The notes beneath the pieces were generated by a model. The model had not been told where the DNA came from. It searched no databases and was given only the letters and a program-made list of their open reading frames with translations. Made by a program: the position numbers and the translations under genes. Shown here piece after piece: positions 1 to 8,058 of a stretch of 64,000 bases of DNA (position 1 is the stretch's first letter; every line of letters begins with the position of its first letter). The stretch lies in contig NZ_JAUFQP010000007.1 of the NCBI RefSeq assembly GCF_030409805.1, positions 806,001-870,000 on the forward strand, given 5' to 3'. Origin of the DNA: Algibacter miyuki. GTDB lineage: Bacteria > Bacteroidota > Bacteroidia > Flavobacteriales > Flavobacteriaceae.

Positions 1-319
1 TATCTTCGGCAAGCATACTTTTTGAAACATCGACTGCGAACACAATATCTACACCTTCACGTTTTACCGTTTCAAGTTTTGTGCCAATTTTCGGGTTTAC
101 CAAAGCAATGGTGAAACATAAAAAAGCTAAACATAAAACAACCACTTTTAAAACGGATTTAAATACCGATTTATTTGGACTTAAACGTTTTAATAATTCT
201 TTATCGGCAAACTTTTTTTGTGCGCGGTATCTCCAAAATTGAAGCATCAAAAAAAGTAGGATTATTACGGGAATAATCGCTAGTGTCCAAAACCATATTT
301 TTTCTTCTAATTGAAACAT
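1..319 (-). CDS. batB: BatB-like VWA-domain membrane protein (partial, 3' end outside window)
   Basis: Only the first 106 codons lie in the window. The protein opens with a membrane segment (about residues 10-27), then a basic stretch, a second hydrophobic segment (about 55-75), and the beginning of a von Willebrand factor A domain. The MIDAS start DVSKS (DxSxS) is visible near the cut end. It lies 82 bases downstream of batA, which has the same architecture, so it is very probably batB of the aerotolerance (Bat) cluster. In this family the VWA domain is thought to sit in the periplasm or at the membrane and act with a MoxR ATPase. The start is the ATG at 317-319. Confidence 0.85.
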   Translation of the reverse strand, partial: MFQLEEKIWFWTLAIIPVIILLFLMLQFWRYRAQKKFADKELLKRLSPNKSVFKSVLKVVVLCLAFLCFTIALVNPKIGTKLETVKREGVDIVFAVDVSKSMLAED

Positions 320-339
320 TTTTTAATCTTCTGTTTTTT

Positions 340-353
340 CAGTATTCAGTTTT
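340..353 (-). repeat. Two CAGTNNN heptads in the batA-batB gap
   Basis: Two consecutive seven-base units with CAGT at 340 and 347 (plus-strand reading) lie just upstream of the batB start. They match the longer CAGTNNN array at 3997-4062, which also sits just upstream of a gene of this operon. Confidence 0.5.
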
Positions 354-401
354 CTAAGTTAAACGGGGTCGTACTCCGTGATTCAGTACTTGCCTATGTT
401 T

Positions 402-1409
402 TTAAACAAAACTTTTGAAAATTGTATTTCGCAATAGCAATTCTATTAAAAGTAATAAACCTGCTATAAGCACTAATGGTCTGTATTTTTCTTCGTAATT
501 ATAAAATTTAAACTCTTCAACTTCGGTTTTTTCAAGCTTATTGATTTCGCTATAAATTTCTTCTAATTTCTTATTATTTGTGGCTCTAAAATATTTACCA
601 CCTGTTACGGTTGCGATTTCTTTAAGAAGTGTTTCGTCTATTTCCACCTTTACTCTACCATATTGAAACTGTCCTGTTCTAGGGTCAATGGCTACAGGAG
701 ATAGTGCCATACCGTTTGTTCCTAGACCGATAGTGTACGTTTTTATGCCGTATTCAACAGCAAGTTCACTCGCTATTTTCGGATCGATAAACCCAGAATT
801 ATTAACACCATCGGTAAGTAAAATAATGACTTTACTTTTGGCTTTACTGTCTTTTAATCGGTTTACCGATGTGGCTAAACCCATACCAATAGCAGTTCCG
901 CCTTCAATAATATTATTGTATTCTATACTTTTTAACGAGCGTAACACAATGGCTTTATCGCTGGTAATTGGTGTTTTTGTGTAGCTTTCTCCGGCATACT
1001 CTACTAAACCAATACGATCGTTTGGGCGACCTTTAATAAATTCTGCAGCTACATTTTTTAATGCGTCTAATCGGTTTGGCTCTAAATCTTTGGCTAACAT
1101 ACTTGCTGAAACATCAATAGCCATAACGATATCTATACCTCGCGTAGTTTTTGTTTTAGATGAAACATCAACGGTTTGAGGACGAGCCAAGGCCATAATT
1201 ATAAATGCCAACGCCAATAAACGTAGCGCAAACATGATAGGTTTTAATTTGGTTAACCATGAGCTGGTCACTTTAAACCCATTTAAACTCGACATTTTAA
1301 GTTCTGCTGTTTGTTTGTTGTGTTTTAAAATATACCAAACAATAGCAAGTGGCAGCAGTAGTAGCAACCAGAAAAATTCTTTATTTACAAATTCGATGCC
1401 TTCAAACAT
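402..1409 (-). CDS. batA: BatA-like VWA-domain membrane protein
   Basis: This is a 335-residue protein with two N-terminal membrane segments (about 13-28 and 58-75), a VWA domain (about 90-290) and a C-terminal membrane helix (about 310-328). The metal-ion-dependent adhesion site is intact: DVSAS (DxSxS) and a TDG motif in LLTDGVNN. In the family, such proteins work with MoxR-type AAA+ ATPases, and Bat operons have been linked to aerotolerance and stress survival. Its start overlaps the stop of the upstream BatD-like gene by one base (TAATG), which suggests translational coupling. The first ATG gives a good membrane anchor and no better start was seen. Confidence 0.9.
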   Translation of the reverse strand: MFEGIEFVNKEFFWLLLLLPLAIVWYILKHNKQTAELKMSSLNGFKVTSSWLTKLKPIMFALRLLALAFIIMALARPQTVDVSSKTKTTRGIDIVMAIDVSASMLAKDLEPNRLDALKNVAAEFIKGRPNDRIGLVEYAGESYTKTPITSDKAIVLRSLKSIEYNNIIEGGTAIGMGLATSVNRLKDSKAKSKVIILLTDGVNNSGFIDPKIASELAVEYGIKTYTIGLGTNGMALSPVAIDPRTGQFQYGRVKVEIDETLLKEIATVTGGKYFRATNNKKLEEIYSEINKLEKTEVEEFKFYNYEEKYRPLVLIAGLLLLIELLLRNTIFKSFV

Positions 1410-3097
1410 TAGTTTTCTGCTTTTTTAAGTTCAACTGAATTTATAATGCGTTCTACAATACTATCGGCATATTCATCGGTTTTATTCCAAACAATGGAAA
1501 TGCGTTGTAAAATGTTTTTAGATGAAAATTGTAAAATTACATATTCACCTTCGTAAAACTGATCGGAATTTAGAATAGGGAAACTTCCTGTACCGTGTGT
1601 TTTTAAACCTTCGGCTCCGTTTGGTGTCGAAAACTTATCGCGTAATACAGAAATATCGGTAACACCAGCTTGTTCCATTTGTTTTATGGCGGCATTTTCG
1701 GCTTGTTCTAAATCGATATCTTCTTCGGGATTAGCTTGTTTTATAGTAATTGTTGAAACATCAATACTAAAAAAGTTAAGCAGACTACCATAATTGAAAC
1801 TCGTAACATCCATTTGGGCTTTCGCTTCTTCGGGAAGTTCCGGCGTATTTCGTCTTAAAACCTTTGGAGTAGTTATGGTTATTGGTGGTACGCCATATGA
1901 GCTGGTAACCCAATCGCCTTCTAAAAGTTCGATGCTGTCATGCCCAATAAGGGTGTCTTTTACATAATTGAACCCGTATTTTAATGAAAAGCCCACGAAG
2001 GTTGCAATTAGTAAGAAGATGGCGATAACAACGGTTAAAATAATTTTGTTTCGTTTCTTTTTCTTAGCTTGTTCTTCGCGGTATTTTTCGTCTAAAAGTT
2101 TTTCTTCTTCCGTAGGTTCTGGTAAAGCTTCTTTAACGTGATCGATTTCAATATCAATAGTACTGCGGTCAATTTTTGCTAACTCAATATCTGGCGCAGA
2201 TTTAGCAAACTTTACTAAATCGGCACGTTTTAAAATGCTTTCTAAGTTTCTAATATCTTCTTTACTTAAATCAACTTGATTACCATCTTTCAGAATTTGT
2301 AATCTTGTAATTAATTCGTCGGTGGTGCTTTCTAAAGCACGATCGTAAACTTTTTCATCTAAATATTTTCTAATGATAAAGGTTAATTCAGAATAATAAT
2401 CTTTTAAGTTTTCTTGTTCTAAATAGCGACTTTCATCTAATGTTTTTAAAGCTAGTTTCGCTCGGTCGTATGGTGGTAATAAAGCAATTTTTTCTTCTTC
2501 GGAAAGTGGTTTTTTACGCCAAATAAACCAATAAAGAATGAAGGCTATCGCAGCAATAATCAACAGGATGATTAAAGCATATTTCCACCAGTTGCTTGAT
2601 GATTTTTCAACTTCAATAATAGGTTTTATATCGTAAAGACCTTGTTTTAGCGTATCTATAACTACGTTGTTCACTTCTACTTTCAGCGAATCGGTGAAAA
2701 ATGTTTTGGTGCCAATAATAATTTTTTGACGTGGAATAGTATAAGAGCCAGAATCGAATTGTGTGAGTCCGTATTTTTTTATCAGGTTGTATTTATCCTT
2801 GTTTTTTACCGTGTCTACCGCGTAAGATTCAATCATTTCTAAAGGAGAAAACGATTGCCCTTCTGGGAAAACAACTAAACTCGTCGTGTCGGTTTCAACT
2901 TGAATATGATACGTGATTTGCGCTCCAATTTTAATGGATGTAGAATCTACGGTTGAAGTAACTTGCGCTTGTGAGCTTAAAGAGAATAGGAAAAATAAAA
3001 CAGATAAAATTATGGCATATATACCAATAGTTTTCGGGCTACTAATGGCCGAAAACTTCTTATTTATTTTGATATGATTTAAAGTAATTTGTCTCAC
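1409..3097 (-). CDS. BatD-like membrane protein with internal DUF4381-like region
   Basis: This is a 562-residue protein. An N-terminal signal-type hydrophobic segment (about 25-45, ending SSQAQ) is followed by a beta-rich extracytoplasmic region, a membrane helix (about 170-192, followed by WRKK) and a charged helical cytoplasmic region. A second membrane helix (about 350-372) and a C-terminal domain with a strand-rich look complete it. The layout resembles BatD/DUF4381 proteins found in Bacteroidota MoxR-DUF58-Bat operons. It lies 28 bases after the DUF58 gene and overlaps batA by one base. The Bat assignment rests on position and topology. The C-terminal domain (about 385-560) was not recognised. 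Confidence 0.7.
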   Translation of the reverse strand: MRQITLNHIKINKKFSAISSPKTIGIYAIILSVLFFLFSLSSQAQVTSTVDSTSIKIGAQITYHIQVETDTTSLVVFPEGQSFSPLEMIESYAVDTVKNKDKYNLIKKYGLTQFDSGSYTIPRQKIIIGTKTFFTDSLKVEVNNVVIDTLKQGLYDIKPIIEVEKSSSNWWKYALIILLIIAAIAFILYWFIWRKKPLSEEEKIALLPPYDRAKLALKTLDESRYLEQENLKDYYSELTFIIRKYLDEKVYDRALESTTDELITRLQILKDGNQVDLSKEDIRNLESILKRADLVKFAKSAPDIELAKIDRSTIDIEIDHVKEALPEPTEEEKLLDEKYREEQAKKKKRNKIILTVVIAIFLLIATFVGFSLKYGFNYVKDTLIGHDSIELLEGDWVTSSYGVPPITITTPKVLRRNTPELPEEAKAQMDVTSFNYGSLLNFFSIDVSTITIKQANPEEDIDLEQAENAAIKQMEQAGVTDISVLRDKFSTPNGAEGLKTHGTGSFPILNSDQFYEGEYVILQFSSKNILQRISIVWNKTDEYADSIVERIINSVELKKAEN

Positions 3098-3125
3098 TTT
3101 TAATTTTTTTAACTGCTAATACTAA

Positions 3126-3992
3126 TTATGCTCTATGTTTAAAATAGCCCAATAATTTTTTTACATAACTTTCGTCTACGCGGCAATCTATAGCTCCTGC
3201 GCCCGCTTTGGTAAAACTTTCTTTGTAATAAGTCGCTTTTTCGTGATAGAATTTACTGTAATTTTTACGCACGGTTTTAGATGATGTATTGACTAACATG
3301 AGTTCGCCTGTTTCTTCATCTTGCATTTGTACAAGCCCAATGTTAGGGATTTCTTCTTCGCGTTTATCATACACACGAATTCCTGTTACATCGTGTTTTT
3401 TTGCGACAATTTTCATGGTTTGATGATAGTCATCGGCTATAAAATCGGAAAGTACAAAAGCAATTACTTTTTTCTTCATGACGTTTCGCATGAATTTTAA
3501 AGCTTCGGCTAAATTGGTTTGTTTGCTTTCTGGTTTGAATTCTATTAATTCGCGAATGATACGAAGCACATGCGAACGTCCTTTTTTAGGCGGAATGTAT
3601 AATTCAACTTTATCGGAAAATAAAATAAGTCCTATTTTATCGTTATTTTGTGTTGCTGAAAAGGCTAGGGTAGCAGCGATTTCGGTAACCATTTCATTTT
3701 TAAATTGATTTTCGGTTCCAAATAATTCCGAGCCTGAAACATCAACCATAAGCATCATGGTTAGTTCGCGTTCTTCTTCAAAAACTTTTACGTAAGGCTC
3801 GTTGTAGCGTGCGGTTACATTCCAGTCTATATTTCTAACATCGTCGCCAAAATTGTATTGACGCACTTCGCTAAAAGTCATGCCGCGCCCTTTGAAAGTC
3901 GAATGGTATTCGCCTCCAAAAATATGATCAGACAACCGACGTGTCTTAATCTCAATTTTCCGTACTTTTTTTAGTAATTCTTTAGTATCCAT
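3126..3992 (-). CDS. DUF58 domain protein of the MoxR/Bat cluster
   Basis: This is a 288-residue soluble protein of the DUF58 family, the usual partner of MoxR ATPases. It shows the conserved family block RNIDWNVTARYNEPYVK near residue 55 and a VWA-like MIDAS start DVSGS near residue 85. No membrane segment was seen. It lies between moxR and the BatD-like gene. Its 5' leader, after a 122-base gap from moxR, holds an array of CAGTNNN heptads. The function in the cell is not established; it probably acts as a substrate adaptor or chaperone partner of MoxR. Confidence 0.88.
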   Translation of the reverse strand: MDTKELLKKVRKIEIKTRRLSDHIFGGEYHSTFKGRGMTFSEVRQYNFGDDVRNIDWNVTARYNEPYVKVFEEERELTMMLMVDVSGSELFGTENQFKNEMVTEIAATLAFSATQNNDKIGLILFSDKVELYIPPKKGRSHVLRIIRELIEFKPESKQTNLAEALKFMRNVMKKKVIAFVLSDFIADDYHQTMKIVAKKHDVTGIRVYDKREEEIPNIGLVQMQDEETGELMLVNTSSKTVRKNYSKFYHEKATYYKESFTKAGAGAIDCRVDESYVKKLLGYFKHRA

Positions 3993-3996
3993 TTTT

Positions 3997-4062
3997 CAGT
4001 AAACAGTATTCAGTCATCAGTACTCAGTCATCAGTATACGGTTTTCAGTCGTCATGTTCAGT
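3997..4062. repeat. CAGTNNN heptad tandem repeat upstream of the DUF58 gene
   Basis: On the plus strand CAGT recurs at 3997, 4004, 4011, 4018, 4025, 4032 and 4046 in exact seven-base register. A degenerate unit (CGGT) sits at 4039 and a last, one-base-shifted unit at 4059. The three following bases vary. The array begins four bases beyond the DUF58 start codon, so it lies in the 5' leader of that gene. Confidence 0.8.
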
Positions 4063-4114
4063 TTACGAAAGCGTAATTCTTGAAAATGGCCAACTAAAAA
4101 AAACGGGCGTCTAA

Positions 4115-5116
4115 TTAAGGTACTTCAATTTCGTTTACGATTTTGGTGATAATATCTATTGAGGTTACATTTTCAGCTTCAGCCTCATAGGTAATACCAA
4201 TTCTGTGACGTAATACATCGTAAACCACAGCGCGAACATCTTCTGGTATAACATATCCACGACGTTTAATAAAGGCGTAACATTTAGCAGCTGTGGCTAA
4301 GTTAATACTACCACGTGGCGATGCTCCAAAGGAAATTAATGGTTTTAAATCGTTAAGATTATATTTTTCTGGGTAACGGGTTGCGAAAATAATATTCAGA
4401 ATATATTTTTCAATTTTTTCATCCATATAAACCTCACGAACAGCTTCTTGAGCACGTAATATTTGCGATACAGAAACTACAGGGTTTACTTTTTCCCAAG
4501 ACCCTTTTAGGTTAGATCGCATAATTAATTGCTCCTCGTCTAACTTTGGGTAATCAATTACAGTTTTTAGCATAAAACGATCGACTTGTGCTTCTGGTAA
4601 TGGGTATGTTCCTTCTTGTTCAACCGGGTTCATGGTGGCCATTACTAAAAAGGGCTTGTCTAATTTAAAAGTTTCATCACCAATAGTAACCTGCTTTTCT
4701 TGCATGGCTTCTAATAATGCCGATTGTACTTTTGCAGGCGCTCTGTTAATCTCATCTGCTAATACAAAATTGGCGAAGATTGGTCCTTTTTTAATAGAGA
4801 AATCATTAACTTTCATGTTATAAATTAATGTTCCTGTAACATCGGCTGGTAATAAATCTGGCGTAAATTGGATACGGCTAAAACTACCATCAACGGCTTG
4901 TGCAAGTGTATTAATTGCTAAGGTTTTTGCTAAACCAGGCACACCTTCTAATAAAATATGTCCCTGCCCTAATAAACCAATAAGTAAACGTTCTACCATG
5001 TGTCTTTGGCCAACAATTACTTTGTTCATTTCAAGCATTAGTAAATCAACAAAAGCACTTTCCTTTTCAATTTTTTCGTTTATCGTCTTAATATCAATTG
5101 TACCTGTTTCTTCCAT
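4115..5116 (-). CDS. moxR: MoxR family AAA+ ATPase
   Basis: This is a 333-residue AAA+ ATPase. Walker A is GVPGLAKT at 58-65, with the alanine typical of MoxR proteins in place of the usual glycine. Walker B is FVLADE around 117-122, followed by the family block NRAPAKVQSALLEAMQE. It is the first gene of the Bat cluster and is probably the energy-using chaperone that acts on the VWA proteins downstream. A spacer of about 270 bases separates it from the divergent SDR gene, so its promoter must lie there, though no clear TAnnTTTG box was found. Confidence 0.95.
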   Translation of the reverse strand: MEETGTIDIKTINEKIEKESAFVDLLMLEMNKVIVGQRHMVERLLIGLLGQGHILLEGVPGLAKTLAINTLAQAVDGSFSRIQFTPDLLPADVTGTLIYNMKVNDFSIKKGPIFANFVLADEINRAPAKVQSALLEAMQEKQVTIGDETFKLDKPFLVMATMNPVEQEGTYPLPEAQVDRFMLKTVIDYPKLDEEQLIMRSNLKGSWEKVNPVVSVSQILRAQEAVREVYMDEKIEKYILNIIFATRYPEKYNLNDLKPLISFGASPRGSINLATAAKCYAFIKRRGYVIPEDVRAVVYDVLRHRIGITYEAEAENVTSIDIITKIVNEIEVP

Positions 5117-5387
5117 TATTTTTTTTATTAAAAAGCTAATATACAGCTCTTATTTAGAGTTGTGCAAATTGTTAAAATTTTTCGTTAGATGCTGTTAAAA
5201 ATTGGTTAAAAATTCAAGGAAATTCAATGTTTTCGCAGTTTAACCTATTATTATGATAAGTTTTTCTTAATTATTTTTTTAATTCATTTTAGAAGAAGCA
5301 TTTCGATTATAATTTTTCATGAAAGCATACGAGTTAAGTTTGTTTTTAAGTATTTTTATGGAAGAATTAAATTGAATAAAAAGTAGC

Positions 5388-6140
5388 ATGACAAAAACAG
5401 CCCTAATTACTGGAGCAACAAGTGGTATTGGAGAAGCAACCGCTTACGAATTTGCAAAACATGGCATTAAATTAATACTCTGCGGAAGGCGTATAGAACG
5501 CTTGAATACCATACAAAAAGCTTTAGAGCGGTTAACCGATGTGCATATTCTAAATTTTGACGTTAGTGATAAAGCAGCGACTCTACATGCTATTGAAAGC
5601 CTGCCCGAAGCTTTTAAAACCATAGATATTTTAATAAATAATGCAGGTAATGCTCATGGTTTAGATCCTATAAACGAAGGAAATTTAGATGATTGGGATG
5701 CTATGATGGATATCAACGTTAAAGGTTTGTTGTATGTGAGTAAAGCAGTGATTCCGCAAATGACGGCTCGTAAATCGGGACAAATTATAAATATTGGTTC
5801 TTCCGCAGGAAAAGAAGTTTACCCTAACGGAAACGTCTATTGCGCTAGTAAACATGCAGTTTTAGCTATTACAGAAGGCATGCGAATTGATTTAAATAAA
5901 TATGGAATCAAGGTTGGAGCCGTAAATCCGGGTATGGTAGAAACAGAGTTTTCGCAAGTGCGTTATAAAGGGGATGCTGCTGCCAATCAAGTTTATAAAG
6001 GGTTTAAAGCTTTGCAAGCAAAGGATGTTGCCGATGTTATTTATTTCGCTATTTCTAGGCCGCCACATGTTAACCTTGCAGATATTTTAATGTTTTGCAC
6101 CGCACAAGCAAGCAGTACTATTGTTAATAAGAATTTATAA
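5388..6140 (+). CDS. SDR family NAD(P)-dependent oxidoreductase
   Basis: This is a 250-residue classical short-chain dehydrogenase. The cofactor motif TGATSGIG is at 8-15, NNAG at 84-87, the catalytic serine is in IGSSAG (about 138) and the catalytic pair is Y151/K155 in YCASK. Arginines R34-R35 after strand 2 suggest NADP(H) preference. It resembles YdfG-type 3-hydroxy acid dehydrogenases in length and motifs, but the substrate cannot be read from the sequence. It is followed 55 bases later by the AlbA_2-domain gene on the same strand. Confidence 0.92.
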   Translation: MTKTALITGATSGIGEATAYEFAKHGIKLILCGRRIERLNTIQKALERLTDVHILNFDVSDKAATLHAIESLPEAFKTIDILINNAGNAHGLDPINEGNLDDWDAMMDINVKGLLYVSKAVIPQMTARKSGQIINIGSSAGKEVYPNGNVYCASKHAVLAITEGMRIDLNKYGIKVGAVNPGMVETEFSQVRYKGDAAANQVYKGFKALQAKDVADVIYFAISRPPHVNLADILMFCTAQASSTIVNKNL

Positions 6141-6195
6141 TGACTTCACTGAAAAACAATAGCAAATATTCTAAAAGGAAATTAAATTATTATAA

Positions 6196-7329
6196 ATGAT
6201 AAACAAACGCCTACTCATAAAACACCTTTTAGCTCACAATGATGAGAACAGTTTTTATGATAAAAAGCGAAAAATTGATATTACTCACAAAGAAGGAAAA
6301 GCCAAGTTTTTAAAACATGTTTGCGCCTTGTCTAATAGCAACCCTAAAAACAATTCGTTTATTGTAATTGGTGTAGAAGATGAAGATAATACCATTGTAG
6401 GTGTCGATTTTTTCGACGATAGCAAAATTCAGAATTTAATAAACGCCTATTTAAGTCATCCGCCTATTGTGCAATACGAGAACATACCGTTTCCGCATTT
6501 GCCTGATCATAAAGTGGTTGGTTTGGTTACCATAAGGCCTACAGGGAAATTAACATCTTTGCGAAAAAACATTTGGAAATATTACGGAGGTTCCGTCTTT
6601 TTTAGAGATGGCAGTATAAGTATGCCTAAAGTTTTCGACATTGAAATTGAAGATGTAAACTCTAAAATTGTCGAAGCCATTGAAAAAAACTCTCAAAACA
6701 ATATAGAGCATACGTTAAATGGGGTTTTCGATTTTATGAACCATCGAAAAGACTATAATCCGCAATATAAAGTATTTAAAGAGTATTTTGTGGTGTGTTG
6801 GGCAGGACAAAAAAAAGTGGTAAAAGATGATGTGTTTTTTTCACGCGTCGATATCGAGCTTGTAAACGAGCAAGTGCGTTTGTTTTTTTCGATACTTGAC
6901 GATGTTGCTATTTCTATATCCGAAGATGCCTTTAAGATTACTGAATATGTAAATTTGGGTTTTCAAAATAATAATAAATATTATAAGCTTGAAGAGACTA
7001 TAATCCATTTCGAAAACAATGCTACTTACGCTATTGAAAGTAAACTTCTCTTTGAACCACCTCAATATGATAAAAAAGTGCTGCATCATATTTACAACGC
7101 CAACAATGCTATTTTGGAAAAACTTAAAAAAGGATTAACCTTTACAAAAGCAGAAGAATTAGATCTTAAAAACCTGCCTGTAACCTATCTCATTTGTTAT
7201 CTAAACCTGTTTCATGAGGCCATCGATAAACTCGACGAAGCCAAGCCATATTTAAAAAAGTACAACAGCGAAGTGTATCTAAAGTATAAAGAAGCCATGC
7301 GCATTTTACGTAAAATGAAATACAACTAA
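6196..7329 (+). CDS. AlbA_2 (Schlafen-like) domain protein
   Basis: This is a 377-residue protein. The N-terminal half (about 15-125) resembles the AlbA_2/DUF4-type putative nucleic-acid-binding domain: a KxKFLKHVCALSN helix, then FIVIGVEDEDNTIVGVD and the LVTIRPTGK strand. The rest (about 150-377) is helical with no recognised domain, and the usual C-terminal ATPase or winged-helix part of many AlbA_2 proteins is not evident. It probably shares a transcript with the SDR gene. The cellular role is unknown; some relatives act in RNA processing or as regulators. Confidence 0.7.
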   Translation: MINKRLLIKHLLAHNDENSFYDKKRKIDITHKEGKAKFLKHVCALSNSNPKNNSFIVIGVEDEDNTIVGVDFFDDSKIQNLINAYLSHPPIVQYENIPFPHLPDHKVVGLVTIRPTGKLTSLRKNIWKYYGGSVFFRDGSISMPKVFDIEIEDVNSKIVEAIEKNSQNNIEHTLNGVFDFMNHRKDYNPQYKVFKEYFVVCWAGQKKVVKDDVFFSRVDIELVNEQVRLFFSILDDVAISISEDAFKITEYVNLGFQNNNKYYKLEETIIHFENNATYAIESKLLFEPPQYDKKVLHHIYNANNAILEKLKKGLTFTKAEELDLKNLPVTYLICYLNLFHEAIDKLDEAKPYLKKYNSEVYLKYKEAMRILRKMKYN

Positions 7330-7341
7330 ACCATATTCCAT

Positions 7342-7367
7342 AAAAAAAGCACCCCAAAAAGGGTGCT
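7342..7367 (-). terminator. Rho-independent terminator of the TerB-like gene
   Basis: AGCACCC (7348-7354) pairs with GGGTGCT (7361-7367) around a short A-rich loop. Read on the minus strand, the hairpin is followed by a run of seven T, just after the TerB-like stop codon. On the plus strand no T-tract follows, so it mainly serves the minus-strand gene. Confidence 0.85.
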
Positions 7368-7396
7368 CACATTATATAACTAGATGTAAAAATCTA

Positions 7397-7828
7397 CTAT
7401 CTATTCATGTTTTTCATTTGCTCAGTAAAATCGTCTAAGTCTGCACCGTTATTAACCAACGTCAATGCTTTATCAACAATATATTTTACATTATCGGTGT
7501 TAAAACCAAGGCCTAAAGCAATTTTTCTAAGTAAAACCTCTTCATGGTCGCCTTTAATATGATCTACATAAACCATGCGGGCTAAATCGTATAAACGTTC
7601 CAAACGACGATCGTAAGACGATGGTGGATTAATTGGATGCGATTTATAATCCGTTAAGATAATTTTAAAATCGCCCTCGCTAATATCTAAATTACGAGCT
7701 AAACGTTCTAAAAACGCCTGCTCTTCATCCGAAATAACTCCGTCATCCATGGCAATTTTTACAATTGAAGCAAAATGATCCTCATTACGCTTTTTAAAAC
7801 CACTGTCAAATAAATCTGAAAACGACAT
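7397..7828 (-). CDS. TerB-like tellurite-resistance-domain protein
   Basis: This is a 143-residue all-helical acidic protein. The segment IVKIAMDDGVISDEEQAFLERLARNLDIS (about 23-51) is the characteristic first repeat of the TerB fold, with acidic metal-binding-like residues. Proteins of this kind occur widely in Flavobacteria without other ter genes, and none are seen here. The gene stands alone between its own -7 box and a strong terminator. Its function is not known. A role in tellurite resistance should not be assumed. Confidence 0.8.
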   Translation of the reverse strand: MSFSDLFDSGFKKRNEDHFASIVKIAMDDGVISDEEQAFLERLARNLDISEGDFKIILTDYKSHPINPPSSYDRRLERLYDLARMVYVDHIKGDHEEVLLRKIALGLGFNTDNVKYIVDKALTLVNNGADLDDFTEQMKNMNR

Positions 7829-7852
7829 ACCTTTGTTCTTTTTTTAGTGCAG

Positions 7853-7860
7853 CAAAACTA
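7853..7860 (-). promoter_or_regulatory. Promoter -7 box of the TerB-like gene
   Basis: On the minus strand this reads TAGTTTTG, matching the Bacteroidota -7 consensus TAnnTTTG, 25 bases upstream of the start codon. No convincing -33 element was assigned. Confidence 0.55.
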
Positions 7861-7902
7861 CATATTTTTTTTAAGATTCTAAACCGAAAAGTTTAATTTT
7901 TT

Positions 7903-7990
7903 GGGCGTTACCACAAGGGTCGGGCTTTCCGCTACAAGTCCTCGCACCTCCTGCGTCGGGCTGTGGGCTATCCGCTGCAATCCCTAACGC
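7903..7990 (+). repeat. Intergenic repeat element, copy 1 (88 bp)
   Basis: This 88-bp element begins GGGCGTTA and ends CTAACGC, so its ends are short inverted repeats. It closely matches the equal-length copy at 35983-36070 along its whole length, including GGCTTTCCG and GGCTGTGGGCT. It is richer in G and C than the flanking DNA and lies between the 3' end of the histidine kinase gene and the TerB-like promoter. No ORF was seen in it. Similar elements are common between genes in Flavobacteriaceae. Confidence 0.8.
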
Positions 7991-8003
7991 AGAAAACGCG
8001 ATT

Positions 8004-8037
8004 TAAAAAAACCTGTAAGGTTATTTAAAATTACAGG
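8004..8037 (-). terminator. Terminator of the regulator-receptor-kinase operon
   Basis: CCTGTAA (8012-8018) pairs with TTACAGG (8031-8037). On the minus strand the hairpin is followed by a T-run. It lies about 20 bases beyond the histidine kinase stop codon. Confidence 0.75.
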
Positions 8038-8058
8038 GTTGCTTTTGCAAAACTTCAA

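Noticed and set aside
3997..4062. CAGTNNN array as a CRISPR
   Set aside because: Units are only seven bases long with no spacers of uniform size and no cas genes nearby.
7397..7828. TerB-like gene as part of a tellurite-resistance cluster
   Set aside because: No terC, terD or terZ genes are seen nearby; the gene stands alone.
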